From: Oligosphaeraceae bacterium
Lineage (GTDB): Bacteria > Verrucomicrobiota > Lentisphaeria > Oligosphaerales > Oligosphaeraceae
Direction: 5' to 3'
Length of the DNA: 8,560 nt
Assembly (NCBI GenBank): GCA_012515455.1
Contig: JAAYYJ010000296.1
Location: 1 to 8,560 of the forward strand
Shown: in pieces, positions 1-6,159 of the stretch
Layout: each line of letters opens with the position of its first letter
Position numbering within the stretch: the first letter of the stretch is position 1
Program-made: the position numbers and the translations under genes
Notes under the pieces: generated by a model
Database searches by the model: none
What the model was told of the DNA's origin: nothing
What the model saw: the letters and a program-made list of their open reading frames with translations, nothing else

Positions 1-1817
1 ATTGTGACCGCACCGTGGTGCGTTTTCAGGAGCTGTGGCAGAAACTGGGCATCACCCATGACGACTTCATCCGGACCACCGAGCCGCGGCATGAGCGGAT
101 TGTCCAGGCCATTCTGCAGGACTTGTTTGACCGGGGGGAAATCTATGCCTCCAATTATGAAGGCTGGTACTGTGTGCCGTGCGAGCGTTTTTTCACTGAG
201 AAGGACCTGGTAGACGGCTGCTGCCCCGACTGCCATCGCGGCGTGGAGCGCCTGGTGGAGAAGAATTATTTCTTCCGGATGGGTAAGTATCAGCAGCGGC
301 TGATTGAATACATTGAGCAGCATCCGGAGTTTATCCAGCCCTCGTTCCGGCGCCAGGAGACACTGGGCTTTCTGCAAAAACAGCCCCTGGCGGACCTGTG
401 CATCAGCCGGCCGAAAGCGCGTCTGGCCTGGGGCATTGACCTGCCCTTCGACCCTGATTATGTGACTTATGTCTGGTTTGATGCCCTGGTGAACTATATC
501 AGTGCGGTCGGCTACAAGTCCGATCCGGAGCAGTTCTCACACTGGTGGCCGGCGTCCTACCATCTGATCGGCAAGGATATCCTTACTACTCATACGGTTT
601 ATTGGCCGACCATGCTGATGGCCATGGGGGTGGAATTGCCCAGGGCGATCTATGCCCACGGCTGGTGGCTGCTCAACGGTGAGAAGGTCAGCAAGAGCAA
701 GCTGGCCGCCGCTGCGGCCAAAGATACCACGGCGCCGGCTCCAGCAGCAGCGGAGGTGCCCAAGGCCCCGTCGGTCAATCCGATGGCCATGGCTGACCAG
801 TACGGGGTGGATGCCTTGCGCTACTTCCTGATGGCTGCGATGAGTATGGGCCAGGATGCGGAATTCTCGGAAGAAGCCTTCGTGAGCCGTTTCAATGCGG
901 AACTGGCCAACGACCTGGGCAATCTGGTCAGCCGGGCGGTGAAGATGCTGCACAGCTACTGCCGCGGCATTCTGCCGGCGGCGACTGCCCCGGGACCGGC
1001 GGAGGAGCATCTGCTGGCAGCCTGTCAGCAGGCGGTGCGGGGCATGACCGAGGGGATTGAGAAAATGCAACTCGACCGCGGCATTGCCGAGGTGATTGCG
1101 GCAGTACGGGAGGGCAATCGCTATTTCGATGCCAACAAACCCTGGCAGCTGGCCAAGGAGGGCCAGCAGGAGCGCCTGGCCAGTGTGCTGCGCAATACGG
1201 CGGAGTGCCTGCGGGTGGTCTCCGGGCTGCTGTACCCGACAATGCCCGGCAAAATGCGCACCCTGCGCCTGACCCTGGGACTGGCCGAAGAGAATGTCGA
1301 GCCGGTGATGCACCAGCTCAGCAGCTGGAATGCGCTGCCGGACGGCGCGGCGGTATTGCCGCTGCCGGAACCGCTGTTCCCGCGCATCCCGGTGGATGCC
1401 CCAGAGAGCGCACCGGTCTGCAGCCGCAAGAAACCCGCCCCCGCCCCCAAGTCTGTACCAGCAGCACCGGCGGCGCCGTCTGAGGAAGGCGCGAATCTGG
1501 TCACGATTGCTGACTTCAGCCGGATTGAGCTGCGCACCGCCGAGGTCCTTACCGCGGAGCGAGTCGAGGGCGCGGACCGGCTGCTGCGCCTGCAGCTGCA
1601 GGTCGGCCAGGAAACCCGTCAGATCGTGGCTGGGATTGCCAAATTTTACCCCCCGGAGGAATTGCCGGGCCGGACGATTGTGATTGTGGCCAATCTTCAG
1701 CCCCGGGAGTTGCGCGGTCTGCGCTCCTGCGGGATGCTGTTGGCCGCCAAGCATGGCGATCAACTGCGTCTGATTACGCCTGATGGACCGATTGCCTCCG
1801 GCGCCAGTGTGGGTTGA
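1..1817 (+). CDS. metG: Methionyl-tRNA synthetase with C-terminal tRNA-binding domain, 5' end cut by window
   Basis: Charges tRNA-Met with methionine in the cytoplasm. The frame is open from the left edge, so the true start and the HIGH motif (roughly the first 100 residues) lie outside. Numbering from the GTG at 15: DDFIRTT (16-22), a zinc knuckle with C53-x2-C56 and C70-x2-C73, the catalytic-fold block with WFDALVNY (154-161) and HLIGKDIL (183-190), then a KMSKS loop reading KVSKS (224-228). An Ala/Pro-rich stretch of about 24 residues (230-253) separates KVSKSK from VNP, where the family normally has a short GNV-like link. The helical anticodon-binding domain follows (FNAELANDLGNL 293-304, NKPWQLAKE 374-382). 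An Ala/Pro linker (about 464-490) leads to an EMAP/Trbp111-type tRNA-binding domain (495-600, with RQIVAGIAKFY and SCGMLLAAKH). It ends in TGA. Identity is very secure; the KMSKS insert is odd. Confidence 0.96.
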   Translation, partial: CDRTVVRFQELWQKLGITHDDFIRTTEPRHERIVQAILQDLFDRGEIYASNYEGWYCVPCERFFTEKDLVDGCCPDCHRGVERLVEKNYFFRMGKYQQRLIEYIEQHPEFIQPSFRRQETLGFLQKQPLADLCISRPKARLAWGIDLPFDPDYVTYVWFDALVNYISAVGYKSDPEQFSHWWPASYHLIGKDILTTHTVYWPTMLMAMGVELPRAIYAHGWWLLNGEKVSKSKLAAAAAKDTTAPAPAAAEVPKAPSVNPMAMADQYGVDALRYFLMAAMSMGQDAEFSEEAFVSRFNAELANDLGNLVSRAVKMLHSYCRGILPAATAPGPAEEHLLAACQQAVRGMTEGIEKMQLDRGIAEVIAAVREGNRYFDANKPWQLAKEGQQERLASVLRNTAECLRVVSGLLYPTMPGKMRTLRLTLGLAEENVEPVMHQLSSWNALPDGAAVLPLPEPLFPRIPVDAPESAPVCSRKKPAPAPKSVPAAPAAPSEEGANLVTIADFSRIELRTAEVLTAERVEGADRLLRLQLQVGQETRQIVAGIAKFYPPEELPGRTIVIVANLQPRELRGLRSCGMLLAAKHGDQLRLITPDGPIASGASVG

Positions 1818-1884
1818 GGCCGCAGAGCTGTTATTGTGGCTGTGATTCCGATATAGTCTGAGGTTGTCAACCGGGTGGTGGAAA

Positions 1885-1947
1885 ATGTTGGACGCGCTGG
1901 TCTATTTTGTCAACTGGAAGCTTATTCCTGAGCTTGAGATTTAGTCT
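1885..1947 (+). other. Upstream in-frame segment ending at a TAG before the TIM-barrel gene
   Basis: An ATG at 1885 behind GGTGG (1875-1879) opens a 19-codon frame reading MLDALVYFVNWKLIPELEI. It stops at TAG 1942-1944, in the same frame as the TIM-barrel body. The peptide looks like the missing first beta strand and loop: a hydrophobic strand ALVYFVNW, then polar residues, directly before the helix VLRELCSWGV. Beginning the protein at GTG 1948 would remove strand 1 and leave only a weak ribosome binding site. A CAG-to-TAG change would give this arrangement in one step. The alternatives are a short leader peptide, a sequencing error, or read-through of the amber codon. Confidence 0.6.
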
Positions 1948-2697
1948 GTGCTCCGCGAGCTGTGCAGCTGGGGGGTGTCGCACTTGGTCTTCCCCCCCTG
2001 CTGGGGCGAATGGGAACAGCAGCGACCCGGAGTGATGCAAGGCATCGCAGGCAAAATCCGGCAGCTCGGGCTGCAGACGCCGGCCGCGCATGCCTTGTGG
2101 GGCAAAGGACTGGACATGTCCTGTCTGGAGCCGGAACCGCGCCGGCAGATGCTGGCGCAGCATGCTGCGTTCCTGCGGTCGCTGGCGCCCCTGGGAGTGA
2201 GCACCTATACCGTTCACCCCGGCATCTCTGAACCGGAGACCACCCCTGAACAGTGGAACGCCATCCGCCGCAGTCTGGATACTCTGCTGCCGGTTGCGGC
2301 TGAGACCGGGATTGTCCTGGCCCTGGAGAACGGCCACGAGAGTCTGGATGATTTGCGGTACCTGTCCGCGCTGGTGGCGGAGTACCGGCATGCGAATCTG
2401 GGGCTGTGCTTCGATTCAGGGCACGCCAACAGTTATTCGCCCCTGGGGGCGGTCGGGATGGTGCAGCTGCTGGCCGACCAGCTGGTCACCTGCCATCTCC
2501 ATGACAACTACGGCACTGGTGATGACCATAACCCGCCGGGGAAGGGAAATATCCCCTGGACGGAGCTGGTGCAGGCACTGCAGAAATGCCCCAACCTCCG
2601 GCATGCTGAGAGCGAGGCCGGCGACTGGCAACGACCGGCCTGGGAGAAATTCCAGGCTCTGTGGACGAGCCCGGCGACCTCAGGCACTGCAATTTGA
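1948..2697 (+). CDS. Sugar phosphate isomerase/epimerase family TIM-barrel protein, N-terminus interrupted
   Basis: Belongs to the xylose-isomerase-like / AP-endonuclease-2 TIM-barrel family, metal-dependent cytoplasmic enzymes that isomerise or epimerise sugars and related polyols. The substrate cannot be read from sequence. Counting from GTG 1948 (249 residues), the expected metal and active-site positions on successive strands are visible: H48 (AAHALWGKG), H90 (TVHPG), E127 (LALENGHESLDDL), D156-S-G-H159 (CFDSGHAN), H183-L-H-D186 (CHLHDNYG), a G-K-G-x-I-P-W turn (198-204), and a C-terminal glutamate at E221 or E223 (HAESEAG). Families of this type are usually 260-290 residues and start with a strand missing here. 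That strand appears to lie upstream, beyond an in-frame TAG at 1942. The gene is therefore either a fresh pseudogene, a shortened protein from GTG 1948, or a read-through product. It lies 130 bases after metG; no operon partner indicates its pathway. Confidence 0.82.
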   Translation: MLRELCSWGVSHLVFPPCWGEWEQQRPGVMQGIAGKIRQLGLQTPAAHALWGKGLDMSCLEPEPRRQMLAQHAAFLRSLAPLGVSTYTVHPGISEPETTPEQWNAIRRSLDTLLPVAAETGIVLALENGHESLDDLRYLSALVAEYRHANLGLCFDSGHANSYSPLGAVGMVQLLADQLVTCHLHDNYGTGDDHNPPGKGNIPWTELVQALQKCPNLRHAESEAGDWQRPAWEKFQALWTSPATSGTAI

Positions 2698-2705
2698 GGC
2701 TTTTT
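2678..2705 (+). terminator. Probable rho-independent terminator spanning the TIM-barrel stop codon
   Basis: CCTCAGG (2678-2684) pairs with TTTGAGG (2693-2699) around an 8-base loop: five Watson-Crick pairs plus two G-T pairs. C and then TTTTT (2701-2705) follow. The right arm contains the TGA stop (2695-2697). The stem is moderate, but the U tract is in the proper place. It would separate the TIM-barrel gene from the 676-residue gene. Confidence 0.45.
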
Positions 2706-2707
2706 CA

Positions 2708-2735
2708 GGAAAATTTTCCGGCGCCGTTTGCAAAC
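2708..2735. promoter_or_regulatory. Cluster of three adjacent perfect palindromes upstream of the zinc-ribbon gene
   Basis: GGAAAATTTTCC (2708-2719), GGCGCC (2720-2725) and GTTTGCAAAC (2726-2735) lie end to end, each a perfect palindrome. They are 72-99 bases before the TTG start at 2807. Such sites may bind dimeric regulators. The core TTTGCAAA recurs at 4899-4906, just upstream of the pal promoter. I could not identify a convincing -35/-10 pair next to them, so an operator role is inference. Confidence 0.3.
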
Positions 2736-2793
2736 TGCCAATCCGGCGTTATTTTCGTGATGGTGTTTATCCTGTGCATTAAGGGATTTCTTC

Positions 2794-2800
2794 AGGAGAG
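2794..2800 (+). promoter_or_regulatory. Strong ribosome binding site deciding a TTG start
   Basis: AGGAGAG at 2794-2800 ends 6 bases before TTG 2807. The next in-frame ATG is 35 codons downstream, inside the first cysteine unit, and has no comparable site. The TTG is therefore the likely start. Confidence 0.8.
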
Positions 2801-2806
2801 ATAGTT

Positions 2807-4837
2807 TTGAACGACGGATTCGGCAATCTTGGCGATCTTTTCCCGGTCAGTGAGGTTAAATGCCGCATCAAGGGCTGCAATAACCTCCTGCAGATCAGTG
2901 GTGAGCAGACCATGCAAAATATCGCGCACGGGCACAGCGCGAAGCCGGAGCAGATGTGCGAGGACTGCTACAGTCTGTTTCTGAAACTGGCCGATATGGA
3001 AGTCCCTTGCGCCAAACCGGGCTGTAACGGCGTCTGGACTTGGAATCGTTTCCAGCAGCTGGAGGCCCGGGTTCAGGGGCATGAGGGCAATCCACCCAAG
3101 CGCTTCTGCGGCAAATGCTACTCCGCCATGCAGGAGATAGAGGAGATTGAGCGCCCCTGCCGCATTCGCGGCTGCAAGAACACCTGGGTCTGGACCCGGC
3201 GGATGCAGGCCGAGGCCAATGGCGCCACTCCCCCGGCCCGCCTGTGCGAAGATTGTTTTCAGACCTTGAAGAGCCTGCATGACCAGGAATTGCCCTGCCG
3301 CATCCGGGGCTGCCAGAACAAGGTGCTGTGGAACCGCTACCAGCAGCTGGAATACTTGCGCTCGGGCAAAAAATTGTCCCATCCGCCGGTGCGGATGTGC
3401 GATTCCTGCCGGGATAAACTACGCCACCTCGAACCTCGGGAAGAGCCTTGCAAGATTCAGGGCTGCGAGGGGAAATGGGTCTATTCCCCGTATGAACAGC
3501 TGGAGGAGCAGTTGCGGACTCCGGAGGGGCAGGAGCCAGCCACGCCCACCAAGATGTGTGCGGAATGTTATTCCTTCTTTACCAGCGCCAAAGACCTCTC
3601 TCTGTCCTGCAAGAACCGCGGCTGTGAGAACAAATGGCTCTGGACCAGGAGCATGCAGCTCGGGTACCGGTTGCGCAACAAGGGCGGCCGCCCTCCGGCC
3701 CGGATGTGCGAGCAGTGTTCTGCCCGCCTGAAGGAACTCAGTGACCTGCAGATGCCCTGTCAGGAGAAAGGCTGCACCCGCACTTGGAAGTACAGCGCTG
3801 AAGAGCAGCTCCGCGATCAGCTGCTCAATCACCGTCCGCCCCAGCACCGCTGCCAGTCCTGCCAGGATTTCCTGAGTGCTCACGTGCCGCAGGAGATTTC
3901 GTGTCAGCGCTGCGGCCAGATTTTCTCCTGGTCGACCCAGGAGCAGCTGCAGCATGCATTGGGAATCTTTGACAAACCCGGCCTGTGTGCCGACTGCAAC
4001 GGCCAGGTGCTGGCGGAAATCCGCCCGCCCGAGGCCAAGCCGACGCCGGTGGAGCAGAAATTCAGCATTCATATCCCCGTGGGGGGGCGCTGGAACAGCG
4101 AAATGCTGATCCGGGACTGGCCCCCGCATGTCAGCAAGGATTCCCTGCAGGAGATGGAGGAAGCGGAGTTCCGGGTGGTCTGCATCGGTGACGACATGGT
4201 GCACGGCAATGACGACCCGCATAAAGCCTGGCCCGCGCTGCTGCAGGCCCGCTTGCAGGCCCGCTACGGCCGGGTCGCGGTGCTGAATGCCGGCATCAAG
4301 GCCTGCAGTACCATCCTGGGGAGCGTGCGCTTCCCGCGTGATGTCACGCCTTTTGCCCCCCATCTGCTGATCTTCTCCTTCAATTTTGCGGATGTATTCT
4401 TCCGGCGCCGCAGTCTGCCGCGCACTGATGAAGCCATGGCGGAGCGCCTGGCGGAACTGGCCGAGGATTTCCAGACGTTCGCCGCGCAGCTGGCCGAACT
4501 GCCGCCGGAATGCAAAGTCCTGGCCTGGTTGCCGGGACCGGTTTTTCCCCAGAACGATGTGAATCACAGTACTTGGCGCGAGAACCTCGATCCGGATGCC
4601 TGGGCTTCGCGTTATTATGAAGCGTGCCTGCGGCAGAGCCGGCGCTTATGTTCAGAGAAGGGCCTGACGGTGCACAGCGCCAAGACTCTGTTCGAGGCCG
4701 CGGGCAGCGAGTCGCTGAAGCGCTGGCTGTCGAACTGGTACCTGCCCAATGATATCGGCGCCGGCAATATCGCCAACTGGCTGGATGCAGCCATTGTTAC
4801 CGAGAAACTGCTGGCGGGAGTCAGGCCGGAGGAGTGA
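2807..4837 (+). CDS. Eight-fold zinc-ribbon-repeat protein with a C-terminal SGNH/GDSL-like domain
   Basis: A 676-residue protein that I cannot assign to a characterised family. The N-terminal 400 residues contain eight consecutive units of about 50 residues, each with two cysteine pairs. Units 1-7 have C-x4-C (C19/24, C68/73, C118/123, C164/169, C215/220, C268/273, C318/323) followed by C-x2-C (C51/54, C101/104, C147/150, C198/201, C251/254, C301/304, C349/352). Unit 8 has C366-x2-C369 and C394-x2-C397. Aromatic residues (often W-x-W), a following Gln and PP-x-R before the second pair are shared. Up to eight structural zincs are expected. After a linker (400-454), residues 455-666 resemble an SGNH hydrolase scaffold with substituted catalytic residues. 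There is no signal peptide or membrane segment, so it is probably cytoplasmic. The TTG start is fixed by a strong ribosome binding site. It may bind nucleic acid or serve as a scaffold; both are speculative. Confidence 0.9.
   Translation: MNDGFGNLGDLFPVSEVKCRIKGCNNLLQISGEQTMQNIAHGHSAKPEQMCEDCYSLFLKLADMEVPCAKPGCNGVWTWNRFQQLEARVQGHEGNPPKRFCGKCYSAMQEIEEIERPCRIRGCKNTWVWTRRMQAEANGATPPARLCEDCFQTLKSLHDQELPCRIRGCQNKVLWNRYQQLEYLRSGKKLSHPPVRMCDSCRDKLRHLEPREEPCKIQGCEGKWVYSPYEQLEEQLRTPEGQEPATPTKMCAECYSFFTSAKDLSLSCKNRGCENKWLWTRSMQLGYRLRNKGGRPPARMCEQCSARLKELSDLQMPCQEKGCTRTWKYSAEEQLRDQLLNHRPPQHRCQSCQDFLSAHVPQEISCQRCGQIFSWSTQEQLQHALGIFDKPGLCADCNGQVLAEIRPPEAKPTPVEQKFSIHIPVGGRWNSEMLIRDWPPHVSKDSLQEMEEAEFRVVCIGDDMVHGNDDPHKAWPALLQARLQARYGRVAVLNAGIKACSTILGSVRFPRDVTPFAPHLLIFSFNFADVFFRRRSLPRTDEAMAERLAELAEDFQTFAAQLAELPPECKVLAWLPGPVFPQNDVNHSTWRENLDPDAWASRYYEACLRQSRRLCSEKGLTVHSAKTLFEAAGSESLKRWLSNWYLPNDIGAGNIANWLDAAIVTEKLLAGVRPEE
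2861..3997 (+). repeat. Eight protein-level four-cysteine repeats within the 676-residue gene
   Basis: The first cysteines of successive units are 49, 50, 46, 51, 53, 50 and 48 residues apart, giving a period of about 150 bases. The typical unit reads C-x3-G-C-x-N-x-W-x-W, then an R-x-x-Q element, a variable 15-20 residue stretch, PP-x-R-M-C-x2-C and an amphipathic spacer ending in Leu. Only the eighth unit changes C-x4-C to C-x2-C. The copies have diverged at DNA level, so the expansion is old, unlike the arrays at the right end of the window. Confidence 0.88.
4169..4804 (+). other. SGNH/GDSL-hydrolase-like domain with catalytic residues substituted
   Basis: This is a domain of the 676-residue protein, aligned by eye. 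Block I reads CIGDDMVHG (459-467) where GDS-x-x-x-G is expected, so the nucleophilic Ser is Asp463. Block II, LNAG (493-496), is well kept. Block III reads LLIFSFNFADVF (520-531) where G-x-N-D is expected, so the oxyanion Asn is lost. Block V reads N643-W-Y-L646-PNDIG where D-x-x-H-P-N-x-x-G is expected, so Asp and His are both lost. The scaffold elements around these positions survive, which suggests a non-catalytic relative. Confidence 0.6.
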
Positions 4838-4868
4838 CCGCAGGACTCTTCGGACGGGAAGGGCAGAA

Positions 4869-4885
4869 TCCGGGGAAATCCCGGA
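4869..4885 (+). terminator. GC-rich hairpin after the zinc-ribbon gene, weak terminator candidate
   Basis: TCCGGG (4869-4874) pairs perfectly with CCCGGA (4880-4885) around GAAAT. It lies 32 bases after the stop at 4837. The nearest T run (4897-4901) begins about 11 bases after the stem, so this is not a standard intrinsic terminator. Confidence 0.3.
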
Positions 4886-4912
4886 AAATGGTACGATTTT
4901 TGCAAATTTCTC

Positions 4913-4940
4913 TTGTGATAACGACGTTTGGTATTATACT
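4913..4940 (+). promoter_or_regulatory. Sigma70-like promoter for pal-mutT-lipA
   Basis: TTGTGA (4913-4918), a 16-base spacer, then TATACT (4935-4940). An overlapping alternative is an extended -10, TG-n-TATTAT (4929-4937). The A/T-rich patch stands out sharply in GC-rich surroundings and lies 57 bases before the chosen pal start. A TTTGCAAA palindrome (4899-4906) sits just upstream. Confidence 0.6.
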
Positions 4941-4942
4941 AT

Positions 4943-4974
4943 ATAGGCGTTTTTTTTATCATATTTTCGCCTAT
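4943..4974 (+). other. Inverted repeat in the pal 5' leader
   Basis: ATAGGCG (4943-4949) and CGCCTAT (4968-4974) are perfect 7-base complements around an 18-base T-rich loop that begins with a run of eight T. It lies between the -10 box and the ribosome binding site. In RNA it could shield the 5' end or act in initiation control. The transcription start should lie within the left arm, so the hairpin may be incomplete in the transcript. Confidence 0.4.
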
Positions 4975-4983
4975 GCTTAATTC

Positions 4984-4990
4984 AAGGAGG
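4984..4990 (+). promoter_or_regulatory. Ribosome binding site selecting the pal start
   Basis: AAGGAGG at 4984-4990 is near-perfect. In-frame start candidates are ATG 4973, 4991, 4997 and 5003 and GTG 4994. Only ATG 4997 (6-base gap), and less well GTG 4994, has suitable spacing. Confidence 0.8.
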
Positions 4991-4996
4991 ATGGTG

Positions 4997-5671
4997 ATGC
5001 TGATGTCTCGGAAACTTCTCACTGGTGTTTGCCTGTGCCTGACATTGTCGCTGCTGCTGACCCAAGGTTGCACCAAGAAACCGAAGATCAATTTGAGTGA
5101 CCTGCGTAACACTCCGGTCGGAGCGGGCAGCCGCAGTGGCGGTACTGGTGCTGACAATGGCTTTGTTCCGGGCAGCCTTGGGCTAGGGACCGGGGACTTT
5201 GGTCCCAATGGTGGTTCCATCGGCGGCGTGGACGGCGTGGGCGGCGTGGGCGGCGACGGCTCGGCTTGGGTCGGCACGGATCAGCCGGTGGGCGGATTGC
5301 CGGGCGAGAATTTCCTGACTGGGGCGACCCCCTGGAATCAGGTGGTTTATTTTGCGTATGACAGTGCTGAGGTCGCCCCGGGCGAGCGCTACAAGCTAGA
5401 GGAACTGGCCCAGAAAATGCTGGGGACTGCTGGTTCCGGGGTGGTGATTGAAGGCCATTGTGATGATCGCGGCAGTGACGAGTACAACCGCGGGCTGTCT
5501 GAGCGCCGGGCCTTGGCGGTGCGGGAGTACCTGCAGACGCTGGGCGTGGTGGATGATAGCATGATGACCGTCAGCTACGGCGAAGACCGTCCCGTGGTCG
5601 CCAATGCCACCACCGAGGGCGAGCATCAGCAGAACCGCCGGGCGGAGTTCCTGCTGGGTACGAAAAAATGA
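4997..5671 (+). CDS. pal: Peptidoglycan-associated lipoprotein (Pal/OmpA-like)
   Basis: An outer-membrane lipoprotein that binds peptidoglycan and, in the Tol-Pal system, keeps the envelope layers together during division. The 224 residues begin with a lipoprotein signal (SRK, then hydrophobic 7-21) and a lipobox LTQGC with acyl-accepting C25. Thr at -3 is unusual, since Leu, Val or Ile is typical. A long Gly/Ser-rich linker (about 40-105) follows. The OmpA-C domain (113-220) has VVYFAYDSAEV, IEGHCDDRGSDEYN (151-164), LSERRALAVREYL (167-179), YGEDRPV (194-200) and QNRRAEFL (212-219), including the Asp and Arg positions that hold diaminopimelate in Pal. The start ATG 4997 is chosen for its 6-base gap from AAGGAGG. 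It has its own promoter, and its stop overlaps the next gene as ATGA. No tol genes are nearby, which is atypical. A general OmpA-family lipoprotein role is the alternative. Confidence 0.93.
   Translation: MLMSRKLLTGVCLCLTLSLLLTQGCTKKPKINLSDLRNTPVGAGSRSGGTGADNGFVPGSLGLGTGDFGPNGGSIGGVDGVGGVGGDGSAWVGTDQPVGGLPGENFLTGATPWNQVVYFAYDSAEVAPGERYKLEELAQKMLGTAGSGVVIEGHCDDRGSDEYNRGLSERRALAVREYLQTLGVVDDSMMTVSYGEDRPVVANATTEGEHQQNRRAEFLLGTKK
5225..5260 (+). repeat. 9-base minisatellite in the Pal glycine linker
   Basis: There are four tandem 9-mers: GGCGTGGAC, GGCGTGGGC, GGCGTGGGC, GGCGACGGC. They encode Gly-Val-Asp/Gly triplets. The unit is a multiple of three, so copy-number change would lengthen or shorten the linker without a frameshift. 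Confidence 0.75.
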
Positions 5672-6159
5672 GTGCTGCTCTGGAGGTCTGTGCCGCGGTC
5701 ATTATCTGCCGCGGCCGGCTTCTGCTGGCTACCCGCCGGCCAGGTGGATATCTGGCCGGGAGCTGGGAATTTCCCGGCGGCAAAGTCCGCCCTGGCGAGA
5801 CGCTTGCAGACTGTATAGCGCGAGAACTTCAGGAAGAACTGGCGCTGACAGTGGAGCAGGCGTCTTTGCTTTTCAGCTGCAGCCATGCAGATACTGGGCG
5901 GCGGATTTGTCTGCATTTCATGCATTGTGAAATTCCGTGCGGGCAGTCTGCCCTGCCGCGGGAAGGTCAGCAGGCCGCCTGGTTCAGTGCCGGCGCACTC
6001 CCGGCGCTGTCTTGGGTACCCGCTGATGCCTTGGCAATAGAACACATCCGCTGCGGACGCTGGCAGGGCCCGGAAGACTCCGGGGATGATCCTGGACTGC
6101 CCCGGCTGGCGGACCTGGAGCGCACACGCGAACTGCAACAATGGCTGAACCGCAAATGA
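5668..6159 (+). CDS. mutT: MutT-type Nudix hydrolase
   Basis: A cytoplasmic Nudix enzyme of the MutT kind, probably hydrolysing (oxidised) nucleoside triphosphates such as 8-oxo-dGTP to the monophosphate. The exact substrate is inferred from family resemblance. The 163 residues open with VCAAVIICRGRLLLATR, then SWEFPGGKV (32-40). The Nudix box runs from G38: G-x5-E44-x7-R52-E-L-x-E56-E57. The Mg-binding Arg-Glu and Glu-Glu residues are intact. The usual Gly after EE-x is Ala59. The strand WFSAGALPALSWVPAD (about 105-120) is the typical MutT C-terminal part. A further 40-residue tail (about 124-163) is charged and does not match the short 130-residue MutT core. It starts at ATG 5668 overlapping the pal TGA (ATGA), which implies translational coupling, and overlaps lipA downstream. 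A related NTP pyrophosphatase is possible. Confidence 0.88.
   Translation: MSAALEVCAAVIICRGRLLLATRRPGGYLAGSWEFPGGKVRPGETLADCIARELQEELALTVEQASLLFSCSHADTGRRICLHFMHCEIPCGQSALPREGQQAAWFSAGALPALSWVPADALAIEHIRCGRWQGPEDSGDDPGLPRLADLERTRELQQWLNRK

Noticed and set aside
537..1763. Long open frame of 408 codons on the minus strand opposite metG
   Set aside because: It mirrors a strongly conserved coding gene in GC-rich DNA. Its translation is Gln/Arg/His-rich with no domain character.
1831..1857. Sigma70 promoter TTATTG ... TATAGT before the TIM-barrel gene
   Set aside because: The spacer is only 15 bases and the -35 match is poor, so support is insufficient.
1942..1944. Pyrrolysine codon
   Set aside because: Pyrrolysine is known in a few methylamine methyltransferases and similar proteins, and no pyl gene is in view. 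A nonsense mutation is simpler; read-through is kept only as an alternative.
3419..4567. Long open frame of 382 codons on the minus strand opposite the zinc-ribbon gene
   Set aside because: It is the shadow of a plus-strand gene with clear periodic cysteine motifs and a strong ribosome binding site. The antisense product shows no recognisable motif.
4928..4996. Earlier pal starts at TTG 4928 or ATG 4973
   Set aside because: Both precede the AAGGAGG site and would add residues before the lipoprotein signal. TTG 4928 also overlaps the -10 region.
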